This document shows positions 54,970-61,786 of a DNA stretch of 61,786 nucleotides, piece by piece. The notes beneath the pieces are model-generated. The model saw only the letters and a list, made by a program, of their open reading frames with translations. It did not search any database and was not told where the DNA came from. A program made the translations under genes and the position numbers. This DNA comes from Chthoniobacteraceae bacterium. GTDB taxonomy: Bacteria; Verrucomicrobiota; Verrucomicrobiia; Chthoniobacterales; Chthoniobacteraceae. The stretch is taken from positions 1-61,786 of the forward strand of contig CANJZW010000016.1 in the NCBI GenBank assembly GCA_947479475.1. The letters run 5' to 3'. Positions within the stretch are counted from its first letter, which is position 1. Every line of letters starts with the position of its first letter.

Positions 54970-55446
54970 CTACTTGCCACTCTCCAGCTTAGATTGCAAC
55001 CGCGCGGAGTGCTCAATGACTGCACCGCGCAAAAGAACCAGACTGAGGAAAAGCAGGACAGCGTCCTCAATCATCCTTCTGGCTGCGGTGGTATAGAGAT
55101 CCGTCGTGCCAAAACATCCACAGCTCACGTCAAGGTTCCTGGCGAGGGCAGATCCGAGGGCGGTTAGAAAAAGGAGGTTGAGGCAAACGCAGAGTACAGC
55201 GGCACCGAGGCGCACCCGTGGAATCCAGAGGGCGAGCGCCATCGTTATCTCAACAAAGGGCAGAAGTGTTCCAACAACTCCGGATGCTTGCCAGGACAAG
55301 AGCTTATACTGGTATACGGCGATCAACGTCGCATCGGCATCGCGCAGTTTGAGAATGCCAGCCGCAAGAAAAAGGCCGGAAACCAACACGCGGAGCAATG
55401 CGAGTGCGAGGGTTTTTAGGCTGTTGGGTTTTAGCTTCGCGGCCAT
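54970..55446 (-). CDS. MauE/DoxX-family membrane protein
   Basis: A 158-residue four-helix protein with the typical MauE opening ALLRVLVSGLFLAAGILKL, FVEITMALALWIPRVRLGAA and a CGCFG motif near residue 110. MauE proteins are linked to periplasmic disulfide handling or methylamine-utilisation maturation. Its start overlaps the end of the rhodanese-like gene by 16 bases. The pair often occurs together. Confidence 0.8.
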   Translation of the reverse strand: MAAKLKPNSLKTLALALLRVLVSGLFLAAGILKLRDADATLIAVYQYKLLSWQASGVVGTLLPFVEITMALALWIPRVRLGAAVLCVCLNLLFLTALGSALARNLDVSCGCFGTTDLYTTAARRMIEDAVLLFLSLVLLRGAVIEHSARLQSKLESGK

Positions 55447-55838
55447 GCTGCCCAGCCTCCCTCTAAAAGGAGAACTTCCTTGGTCCGAAGCTCTTTTTTG
55501 ATCAATCTCGCCACCCGAAGTGCCCGGTCGCTTCCAGAGCCTTCCCCGTAGACGACGATTTTTTTGCCTGGCATCCAGACGGTTCGGATCCGATCGATTC
55601 CCCGGTCGGGCTCTGTCTCTTTTACGGACAGAGCGCCCGGAATGTGCGCTTTTTCATAGCGCTCCTCGTCGCGCACATCGACTGAGACAAAGTGGTCGAG
55701 GTGCGCGTGGACGTCCGCCGCTTTGGCTGCGTGGAACTCAGCGGGCGGTTCCCATTTCAGATCAAAAAACAGAGTAGCCGCAGCGGGAAGTGAGGCGACC
55801 CCGAGGAGTAGGACCGCCTGTTTTAGGGCCGGCCCCAA
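55431..55838 (-). CDS. Membrane-anchored rhodanese-like protein lacking catalytic Cys
   Basis: A 135-residue protein. An N-terminal hydrophobic helix (about 6-25) precedes a rhodanese fold with FVSVDVRDEERYEKAHIPGAL and LEGGWAAW. The catalytic loop reads VVYGEGSGSDR (from 95), so the Cys expected at about residue 98 is Gly and no Cys is present in the loop. It is probably not a sulfurtransferase and may bind a partner or sulfur species instead. Overlaps the MauE gene. Confidence 0.78.
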   Translation of the reverse strand: MGPALKQAVLLLGVASLPAAATLFFDLKWEPPAEFHAAKAADVHAHLDHFVSVDVRDEERYEKAHIPGALSVKETEPDRGIDRIRTVWMPGKKIVVYGEGSGSDRALRVARLIKKELRTKEVLLLEGGWAAWPRS

Positions 55839-55858
55839 AGCTTTGAAGACCCGGGTTT

Positions 55859-56905
55859 TCAGAGGATCTCAACGATTTTGCCCGTTCTGGCACTCTCATA
55901 ACAGGCCACAATGATAGAAATGGCGCACCGCGCCTCTTCACCTGGGATCATCGGCGCGCGTTTGTCGCGTATTGCGAGCGCGAGATCTTCCACCAGCCGG
56001 CGGTGCCCTTCTACGCTAATGGCCTTGGGATCGGCGGTGCCACCCCCAATTTTGCCGCCGTCTTCATTGGCTAGAACATTGGCGTCTGAGGGGAGAGTCT
56101 CGGCGAAATCCCAGCGCACAATTTTGTCATTCACCAGAGCTGCAGATCCTTTGTCCCCAGTGATTTCAATGCGCAAGTCTGAACCCGGAAAACTTGAAGT
56201 GGCCGCTTCAATCACCCCCAACGAACCATCCGGAAACTGAAGCGTGGCGGAGAGGGTATCCTCTGTTTCGATCATCGCATGGGCGCGTGTGGCAGCGAAA
56301 GCTCCGACGCGCTTTGGCATACCCACCAGCCACTGGAGCAGATCCACCGCGTGAATGCCCTGGTTCATGAGGGCGCCCCCGCCATCAAGCTTCCAAGTGC
56401 CCTTCCAGCTGGAGGTGGTGTAGTAGGCGTCTGTGCGCCACCATTTGATGTAGGCACTGCTCAGGCTCAACCTGCCAAAACGGCCTGCCTGCACCGCTTG
56501 TTTGAGCAATTGAGCGCCCCGACCAAGCCGGTTTTGAAAGACGCCCGCAAGCAATCCTCCCCCCTGACGGGATGCCGCGATGATCCTGTCTACGGCATCC
56601 AAAGTCACATCCATGGGCTTTTCACACAGAACGGCTTTGCCAGCGGCGAGCAACGGAACCGCAGCCTCCGCATGTGAGCCGCTCGGGGTGGTGATACAAA
56701 CGGCGTGTACCGCTGGATCGCCCGCGAGCTCTTCAATGCTGGCAGCGGCTTTGGCTCCGACTTGTGCTGCGAATTCGCGGCACTTCTCGGGCTGCCGCGA
56801 GTAGACAGAAACCAGGCGGGCTTCAGGGACTTGAGAGATGGCCCGGGCGTGGAATTCTGCAATCATTCCAGACCCGACAATGGCAAATCCGATGGGTTGA
56901 CTCAT
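55859..56905 (-). CDS. Gfo/Idh/MocA-family oxidoreductase
   Basis: A 348-residue NAD(P)-dependent sugar-type dehydrogenase. The N-terminal Rossmann fold opens with IGFAIVGSGMIAEFHARAI, and the conserved EKPMDVTLD Lys-Pro follows at about residue 95. The C-terminal alpha/beta domain has NQGIHAVDLLQWLVG. Substrates are usually sugars or inositols. It is the first gene of the minus-strand run down to 50642 and is divergent from the FAD enzyme. Confidence 0.9.
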   Translation of the reverse strand: MSQPIGFAIVGSGMIAEFHARAISQVPEARLVSVYSRQPEKCREFAAQVGAKAAASIEELAGDPAVHAVCITTPSGSHAEAAVPLLAAGKAVLCEKPMDVTLDAVDRIIAASRQGGGLLAGVFQNRLGRGAQLLKQAVQAGRFGRLSLSSAYIKWWRTDAYYTTSSWKGTWKLDGGGALMNQGIHAVDLLQWLVGMPKRVGAFAATRAHAMIETEDTLSATLQFPDGSLGVIEAATSSFPGSDLRIEITGDKGSAALVNDKIVRWDFAETLPSDANVLANEDGGKIGGGTADPKAISVEGHRRLVEDLALAIRDKRAPMIPGEEARCAISIIVACYESARTGKIVEIL

Positions 56906-57120
56906 AAAAGGGATAAAAACTCATACATTGCCTGAAATGAGGCTTTTGAAAAGAGCCGACAGCCTGGTGGGTTGATAAAATTGGAGTGCGATCGACCCTC
57001 CGTTCCGGAACGGCGCCGTGAGCTATGGACACTAACGGCGGTGGTTTTGCTCTGGGAATGTCGCATTTGGCGAGTGTTTTGTCGTGTCGGTGGGACTTGA
57101 AAATTTGCTAATCTGGCCAG

Positions 57121-58506
57121 ATGAAAAATCCCCCACAGACCCGCCGGCAGTTTTTTAGCACCACAACCGCTGTGGCAGCGGCGTCTGCAGTCTTACCTGC
57201 GCGCCCGGTAAACGCCGTTCAAGGCGGATCCCATTCCAAAACAATCAAGACGGACGTTCTTGTGTGTGGTGGCGGTTGTGCGGGGACCGCTGCCGCTCTT
57301 GCGGCAGCACGCCGCGGGGCGAAGGTGCTTCTAGTGGAAAAGGCTCCTTTTGCTGGCGGGATCATTACAAGCGTGGGGCTGCCTTATTTTGACGGCATTG
57401 CTCATATCACCACACGCCGGGTTGTGGTGCGTGGGATTGCGCTTGAACTGTTGTCGAAGTCAGGAGTTTGTGCGCCGGACGCTCAGACGGTGGCAAAACA
57501 CAATCCCACCATTCCCAACACATTTGAGTTTAAGCTTCTTTTGGACAGACTGTTTCAGGAGCACAGCCAGAATTTGAGCGTCCTATTCAACTCTTTTGTG
57601 TGCGGAGTGCAAACACAAGGAGATCGCATTACTTCGGTTACGGTCGCAAACAAGGACGGGATGGTGTCGATCCAGCCAAAGGTGGTGATTGACTGCACGG
57701 GCGATGGCGATGTCGCCGCGTGGGCAGGAGCCCCCTATGAACAAAACGCAGAGGTCCAACCGCTGACGTTACATTTTCGGATTGGGAACGTGCACTCGGA
57801 GCCAAATTTGAGTGCCCTGTGTCGGGCGGCCCTTTTAGCGGCGCAGGAAAGGGGCGAGTTGCCTTTTTACTACGGGCCGGGAGTGATGTTTCTTTTCGCT
57901 AAAAATGAAGTGTATGTGCATGGGGTCCGTGTGCCAGCGAACCCCACTAATGCGGCGGACCTCAGCCGCGCCGAAATGCAGGGGCGGGCTGATGCGCATG
58001 CCATGTTCCGGGCATGGAAAAAGGATGTGCCCGGGTTTTCCGAGGCGTATTTTCAAGAGGCTTATCCATGGATTGGGGTGCGGGAATCGAGGCGGATCCT
58101 TGGCGAGCACGTCCTCACTGAAGATGATTTGATGACGAGTCGCCGTTTTGACGATGCAGTCGCCACGGGCTGTTGGTATCTCGACCTGCATCCCAACAAA
58201 ACAACACTCAACGGCGCTAACGACTTTGACCCAAAAAAGGTGCAGCCCGAGCCGTACGACATTCCATATCGCTCACTGCTGCCACAGAAAGTTGCCAATC
58301 TGCTTGTGGCTGGACGCTGCCACTCGGCGACGCGTGGGGCGCACGCTTCCACGAGGGTGACGGTCACTGCAATGGCGATGGGCGAGGCGGCAGGCGTTGC
58401 GGGCGCATTGAGCTGTAAAAAGGGGGGGGTGCCTCAGGAAATAAGCGGACTCAAGTTGCGCGAGATTCTTTCTGGAGTGGGCGCAGGCCCATTCACAGAT
58501 GCATGA
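57121..58506 (+). CDS. Tat-exported FAD-dependent oxidoreductase
   Basis: A 461-residue PF12831-type flavoprotein. The leader has a twin-arginine motif (TRRQFF) and a hydrophobic Ala-rich stretch to about residue 31. The FAD Rossmann motif is VLVCGGGCAGTAAALAAARRG, then FAGGIITSVGL. DCTGDGDVAAWAGAP and a C-terminal AGRCHSATRGAHASTRV block are typical. Substrate unknown. ATG 57121 opens the leader. Confidence 0.83.
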   Translation: MKNPPQTRRQFFSTTTAVAAASAVLPARPVNAVQGGSHSKTIKTDVLVCGGGCAGTAAALAAARRGAKVLLVEKAPFAGGIITSVGLPYFDGIAHITTRRVVVRGIALELLSKSGVCAPDAQTVAKHNPTIPNTFEFKLLLDRLFQEHSQNLSVLFNSFVCGVQTQGDRITSVTVANKDGMVSIQPKVVIDCTGDGDVAAWAGAPYEQNAEVQPLTLHFRIGNVHSEPNLSALCRAALLAAQERGELPFYYGPGVMFLFAKNEVYVHGVRVPANPTNAADLSRAEMQGRADAHAMFRAWKKDVPGFSEAYFQEAYPWIGVRESRRILGEHVLTEDDLMTSRRFDDAVATGCWYLDLHPNKTTLNGANDFDPKKVQPEPYDIPYRSLLPQKVANLLVAGRCHSATRGAHASTRVTVTAMAMGEAAGVAGALSCKKGGVPQEISGLKLREILSGVGAGPFTDA

Positions 58507-58569
58507 AAAAGAACAGGGGTCGGCTAAAATTAGCCTTCGTCTATCGGCAAAAGTTGGTAGTTCAATCGT

Positions 58570-59754
58570 ATGCGTTGCCCCAGCAGTTCATTTACCATGC
58601 TCGGATTGCTCCTGAGCGTATCCGCTTCGACGGCTCTTTCGCAGGCGCCTCCACCTTCCGCAGGCGATTCGAAGGTGCTCCCGGTTGCGAGCGCCCCCAA
58701 GGCAGCGAGCACCAAAAAGCCGCGCCTCGTGACTCTTCAGATGGCTGAGGGGCTCCGTTTTGACCCGCCACGGTTGGAGGCGCAGCCCGGTGAGGTGCTC
58801 AAGTTCGAACTGGAAAACGTGGATATTTCCCACCAACCGCACAACTTCGTCCTCGTAAAACCAGGTCAGGTACAGGAGGTGGTAAAGCTTTCGATGGAAA
58901 TGGGGGAGACTGGTCCCAACAAGGGCTTCATTCCGGAGCACCCATCGATTTTAGCCAGCAGCGGTAAAGTTGTTGAGCCCGACGGCAAGGTGTCTCTTAC
59001 CTTCACCGCGCCCATGGAACCGGGAATCTACGGGTATGTGTGTTCGGTGCCTGGGCACGGAATGGTGATGTATGGGGCGCTCTATGTGGGGACGCCGATG
59101 CCGCCTCTTGCGAAGGATCTGAACATCCCGCAATTGACGCTCGAAAAGGGTTTGGCGGGTGGTGGCCGGCGTCCGTTCGTTCAGCGTATTTTCATGCCTC
59201 AATCTGGGCCGGCATCCATCGCGGTGGCCCTTCCTGGATCGCTCAACTACTGTTTTGATGCCGGAAATTGCCGTGTGCGTTATGTTTGGAGTGGGCCCTT
59301 TTTGGACGGCACCAAACATTGGAGGGGCAGCGGGAAGGAGCTCGGGGAGATGGGGGATCAGGCGTGGTGGAGATCCACAGCCTCGCTTTTACGCTTCGGG
59401 GGCGGCAAGGAAGACCCTTCTGTAGAGACGAAGTTTCTTGGTTACACTTTAAATGACGGGCTTCCTGAGTTTCACTATCGCATTGGAAAGCAGGAGGTGT
59501 TTCAAACGGTAATTCCTTCTGGAAAAGGGGTTGAGATGCGCTTCCGGCTCCCGCAGGTGAAGTCGAAGGTTTCGGTCGCCCCCGATGGCGAAGGGCTTTG
59601 GAAATGCCCCGACGGGGTGGAGCGGAAGGGGGTGTTTGAGGTTCCCTCGGGCAAGGCCAAGGGGTTCAGCGTGTTTCTTGAGCGAAAAGACCAACCGCCT
59701 CAAAAGGAGGCGAGCGCCCCCACTTCTAAAAACAGCCATTTACACACTCCCTGA
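58570..59754 (+). CDS. Exported cupredoxin with extra C-terminal domain
   Basis: A 394-residue protein. A signal peptide ends near residue 25 and an Ala/Pro/Lys linker reaches about 50. A cupredoxin domain (about 52-175) has a complete type-1 copper site: His91 (QPHNFVLV), Cys158, His163 and Met167 (CSVPGHGMVM). The C-terminal half (about 200-375) has SIAVALPGSLNYCFDAGNCRVRY and LDGTKHWRGSGK, a domain I recall from PVC sugar-oxidising proteins. It probably carries electrons to or from the next gene's product; the two are three bases apart. Confidence 0.75.
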   Translation: MRCPSSSFTMLGLLLSVSASTALSQAPPPSAGDSKVLPVASAPKAASTKKPRLVTLQMAEGLRFDPPRLEAQPGEVLKFELENVDISHQPHNFVLVKPGQVQEVVKLSMEMGETGPNKGFIPEHPSILASSGKVVEPDGKVSLTFTAPMEPGIYGYVCSVPGHGMVMYGALYVGTPMPPLAKDLNIPQLTLEKGLAGGGRRPFVQRIFMPQSGPASIAVALPGSLNYCFDAGNCRVRYVWSGPFLDGTKHWRGSGKELGEMGDQAWWRSTASLLRFGGGKEDPSVETKFLGYTLNDGLPEFHYRIGKQEVFQTVIPSGKGVEMRFRLPQVKSKVSVAPDGEGLWKCPDGVERKGVFEVPSGKAKGFSVFLERKDQPPQKEASAPTSKNSHLHTP

Positions 59755-59756
59755 TC

Positions 59757-61349
59757 ATGAAAATCCGAGTTTCTATTCTTAGTCTTCTGACAGGGGTTGC
59801 GGCTTCCCCTATCGTTTTTGGTGCGGAACAAAAAACGGCGCCTAAGCCGGTTGTGGTTGCCTCTCTTTCCGCGGCGGGTTCCCAAGGCGCGTCGGAGCGG
59901 GACGTTTTGATGGCCAAGTTTTACAAGGTCACGGAGGTCAAAGGGCCTCCGGGAGTGGATCCTCAAGTGGGAGGTTTGTGTCCGATGCCGGATGGTCGGA
60001 TGGCGGTGGCCTTTCACCGGGGCGAAGTTGCTTTTTATAACCCGTCTAAAAATGAATGGTCCATCTTCGCCGAGGGACTCCATGAACCATTGGGGCTTTT
60101 GAATGAGCCTGACGGCAGCCTTTTGGTGATGCAGCGCCCGGAACTCACCCGTTTGCGCGACTCCAAGGGCACGGGTAAGGCCGACACTTTTGAGACCGTT
60201 TGGGATGGGTTCGGCATGACTGGAAATTATCACGAGTTTGCATTCGGTCCGCTTCGGAATGCGCAGGGCAAGCTGTTCGTTGGACTCAACCTGGCCTCTT
60301 CGGGCGACACTGTAAACGAAGAGGTGCGCGGGCAGTGGCTTCCGATAGGACTTGAGCGCAAGGAGTTTTACGGGGACTGGAAGAAGAACAGCAAACTTGC
60401 CGGACGGATGTATTCGCGGGTGCCGTGGCGGGGCTGGATCATGGAGGTTGATCCCACCAGCGGAAAGGCAACGCCTTATGCGAGCGGCTTCCGTTCCCCG
60501 GACGGACTGGGGCTCGATGCAGAGGGCAACCTCGTGGTTTCTGACAATCAGGGAGACTGGCGCGGTTCGAGCGAACTTCACGTGGTGCAAAAAGGCGGTT
60601 TCTACGGTCACCCCGCTTCTTTGCCCTGGCGGGAGGATTGGGGTAAACAGTTGCCCTTGGAAGTGCCTCTGGAGAAACTTAATAAATTGCGCACCCCTGC
60701 AGCAGTGTGGTTTCCGCATATGTCGTACGCAAACTCGCCTACGCAGATGGTGAGCATTCCAAAGACACCGGCCTGGGGCGCCTACGGGGGGCAGTTGCTT
60801 ATCGGAGAAATGAACGTTTCAAAACTCCTTCGCATCACGACAGAGAAGGTAAAGGGCGTGTGGCAGGGGGCTTGTTATCCATTCATCGAAACGGCTGCAT
60901 TGAAGCCGGGGCTCCATCGGCTCGCTTTTTTGGGCGATAAACTCTGGCTTGGCCGCACGCATCTGACGTGGGCTGGCGGGGAAAACCTTGGAGTGGTTGA
61001 GCCCACGGGTTCTGTTCCTCTCGACGCGTTGGAAATCAACCTTACGAAGACCGGGTTCAAGGTTCGTTTCACCAGCCCGCTTTCAGCATCGTGTAACAAT
61101 AAGGCGTTGTGGAATATCCGCAGCTACACCTACGCGTACCATGTGGAGTACGGATCCCCCGAACTGGAGGAGGCCTGGATCACCCCCACGGATGTGATTC
61201 TGACTGAGGACGGTCGCTGTGCGGAACTCATCATAGGCGAGTTGCGCGAGAATTTCGTGTACGACTTTTTCTTCGACAAGTTGTACACGGCAGCAGGTCA
61301 GACGCCCTTGAATATTCGCGCTGCGTACACGTTGCGGAAGAAGTTCTAG
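59757..61349 (+). CDS. Exported beta-propeller protein, PQQ/sorbosone dehydrogenase-like (DUF7133-like)
   Basis: A 530-residue protein with a signal peptide (MKIRVSILSLLTGVAASPIVFG). A propeller follows with repeats such as GLCPMPDGRMAV, GLLNEPDGSLLV, YASGFRSPDGLGLDAEGNLVVSDNQGDW and GGFYGHPASLPW, as in soluble PQQ-type or sorbosone dehydrogenases of PVC bacteria. Cofactor residues cannot be confirmed. It starts three bases after the cupredoxin stop, so the two are coupled. A strong terminator follows. Confidence 0.75.
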   Translation: MKIRVSILSLLTGVAASPIVFGAEQKTAPKPVVVASLSAAGSQGASERDVLMAKFYKVTEVKGPPGVDPQVGGLCPMPDGRMAVAFHRGEVAFYNPSKNEWSIFAEGLHEPLGLLNEPDGSLLVMQRPELTRLRDSKGTGKADTFETVWDGFGMTGNYHEFAFGPLRNAQGKLFVGLNLASSGDTVNEEVRGQWLPIGLERKEFYGDWKKNSKLAGRMYSRVPWRGWIMEVDPTSGKATPYASGFRSPDGLGLDAEGNLVVSDNQGDWRGSSELHVVQKGGFYGHPASLPWREDWGKQLPLEVPLEKLNKLRTPAAVWFPHMSYANSPTQMVSIPKTPAWGAYGGQLLIGEMNVSKLLRITTEKVKGVWQGACYPFIETAALKPGLHRLAFLGDKLWLGRTHLTWAGGENLGVVEPTGSVPLDALEINLTKTGFKVRFTSPLSASCNNKALWNIRSYTYAYHVEYGSPELEEAWITPTDVILTEDGRCAELIIGELRENFVYDFFFDKLYTAAGQTPLNIRAAYTLRKKF

Positions 61350-61378
61350 GTTCTCCTCCAGCAGACTGGAATTATGAA

Positions 61379-61407
61379 CGGTGCCCCATAAAAGGGGCGC
61401 CGTTTTT
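61379..61407 (+). terminator. Rho-independent terminator after the propeller gene
   Basis: CGGTGCCCC (61379-61387) pairs with GGGGCGCCG (61394-61402), nine pairs with one G-U, across an ATAAAA loop, followed directly by TTTTT (61403-61407). It lies 30 bases after the stop of the propeller gene. Confidence 0.85.
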
Positions 61408-61418
61408 CATTACCGGGG

Positions 61419-61750
61419 TCAGCTCAGAATGGCTTTCACGACCTTGCCGTTGCCTTTTGTGAGCCGATAGCGCCGGCCCTGACGCTTGTAGTTTAGCGCC
61501 ACGCACCATATCAAGCTTGTCGAGAATCGTGGCTTGGATGTCGTGCACAAGCCCGCCGTTCGGTACCCCATTGTAACTGAGTTCATCGGTCTCGCCATAA
61601 ACCATGCCGCCTATGCCGCCTCTTCCCGCCATCTACATTGTGAAACAGCGGGGATGAGGGTAGCGGCCGAAGTTTGCGGGGGCCGATATGAAAGTGGCGT
61701 GATCCTGCCGGTTTGAAAGTGCTGCCGAGAACGGACTCCGGCGCGGGGGG
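61419..61750 (-). pseudogene. DUF1501 protein, decayed C-terminus
   Basis: On the minus strand the C-terminal signature of DUF1501 proteins is recognisable: FGRYPHPRCFTM, then MAGRGGIGGMVYGETDELSYN, then VHDIQATILDKLDMVR, and finally ALNYKRQGRRYRLTKGNGKVVKAILS ending at a stop at 61421-61419. Two lesions break it. A TAG is at 61635-61633, where family members have Trp, and a one-base frameshift lies near 61500, after which the last part continues in another frame. The 5' boundary given is approximate. Confidence 0.78.
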
Positions 61751-61786
61751 CTTCTTCTTTTTCTTCCCACCTTCCTCACAGATCGT

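Noticed and set aside
1-61786. CRISPR array, tRNA or rRNA genes
   Set aside because: No regularly spaced repeats or clover-leaf or rRNA-like sequence seen; small RNA genes may be missed by eye.

Overview
The window looks like a chromosomal segment of a member of the Verrucomicrobiota (PVC superphylum). Lineage clues are an orphan Verru_Chthon-cassette protein A homologue, the C-terminal remnant of a DUF1501 protein, a DUF7133-like propeller and cupredoxin pair, tandem ExbD genes, several Tat-type leaders, and frequent absence of clear Shine-Dalgarno sequences. The class cannot be fixed from this sequence. About 50 intact protein genes cover most of the window. I saw no tRNA, rRNA, CRISPR array, prophage or intact IS.

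Layout. The left edge (1-174) is the decayed start of an IS4/IS1634-like transposase. 0.5-2.6 kb (+): a small membrane protein coupled to trpF, then a VOC protein and a Fur-family regulator. 2.9-11.1 kb (all -): rluA-type pseudouridine synthase, fabF, cysI, proS, a tandem siroheme-decarboxylase-like/AsnC protein, a lipoate/octanoyl transferase homologue and DUF4337. 11.2-13 kb (+): exbB-exbD-exbD. 13-22.7 kb: S10 peptidase, hemL, a large glycoside hydrolase-GT2 fusion, an outer-membrane barrel, a TRASH-domain metal protein, an EamA transporter, a DegT aminotransferase and PhnA. 22.7-28.2 kb (-): ribH-nusB-ftsY-mutY-helicase. 28.3-39.6 kb (+): a GH16 enzyme, then rplA-rplJ-rplL-rpoB-rpoC, without rplK upstream and with striking intergenic hairpins. 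39.7-44.5 kb (+): Verru_Chthon protein A and miaB. 44.5-47 kb (-): esterase and lnt. 47.1-50.6 kb (+): a TolB/PA/M28/PDZ protease and an FKBP. 50.6-56.9 kb (-): Gfo/Idh/MocA, a rhodanese-like protein without its cysteines, MauE, a Tat-exported SOD, UbiA, NadE and an ADP-ribosylglycohydrolase. 57.1-61.4 kb (+): a Tat FAD oxidoreductase, a two-domain cupredoxin and its propeller partner, closed by a strong terminator. The right edge is a decayed DUF1501 gene with a nonsense codon and a frameshift.

How genes work together. Most of the window is housekeeping: translation and transcription core, riboflavin, tryptophan, haem, NAD, lipoprotein and fatty-acid steps. The accessory interest lies in several unusual architectures. 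These are the siroheme-linked tandem AhbAB-like protein near sulfite reductase, the GH-GT2 fusion, the Ski2-like helicase with a C-x17-C-x2-C-x5-C cluster, the export and redox genes around the SOD, and the cupredoxin-propeller pair. I found no convincing complete new multi-gene system; those single-gene and two-gene architectures are the best leads.
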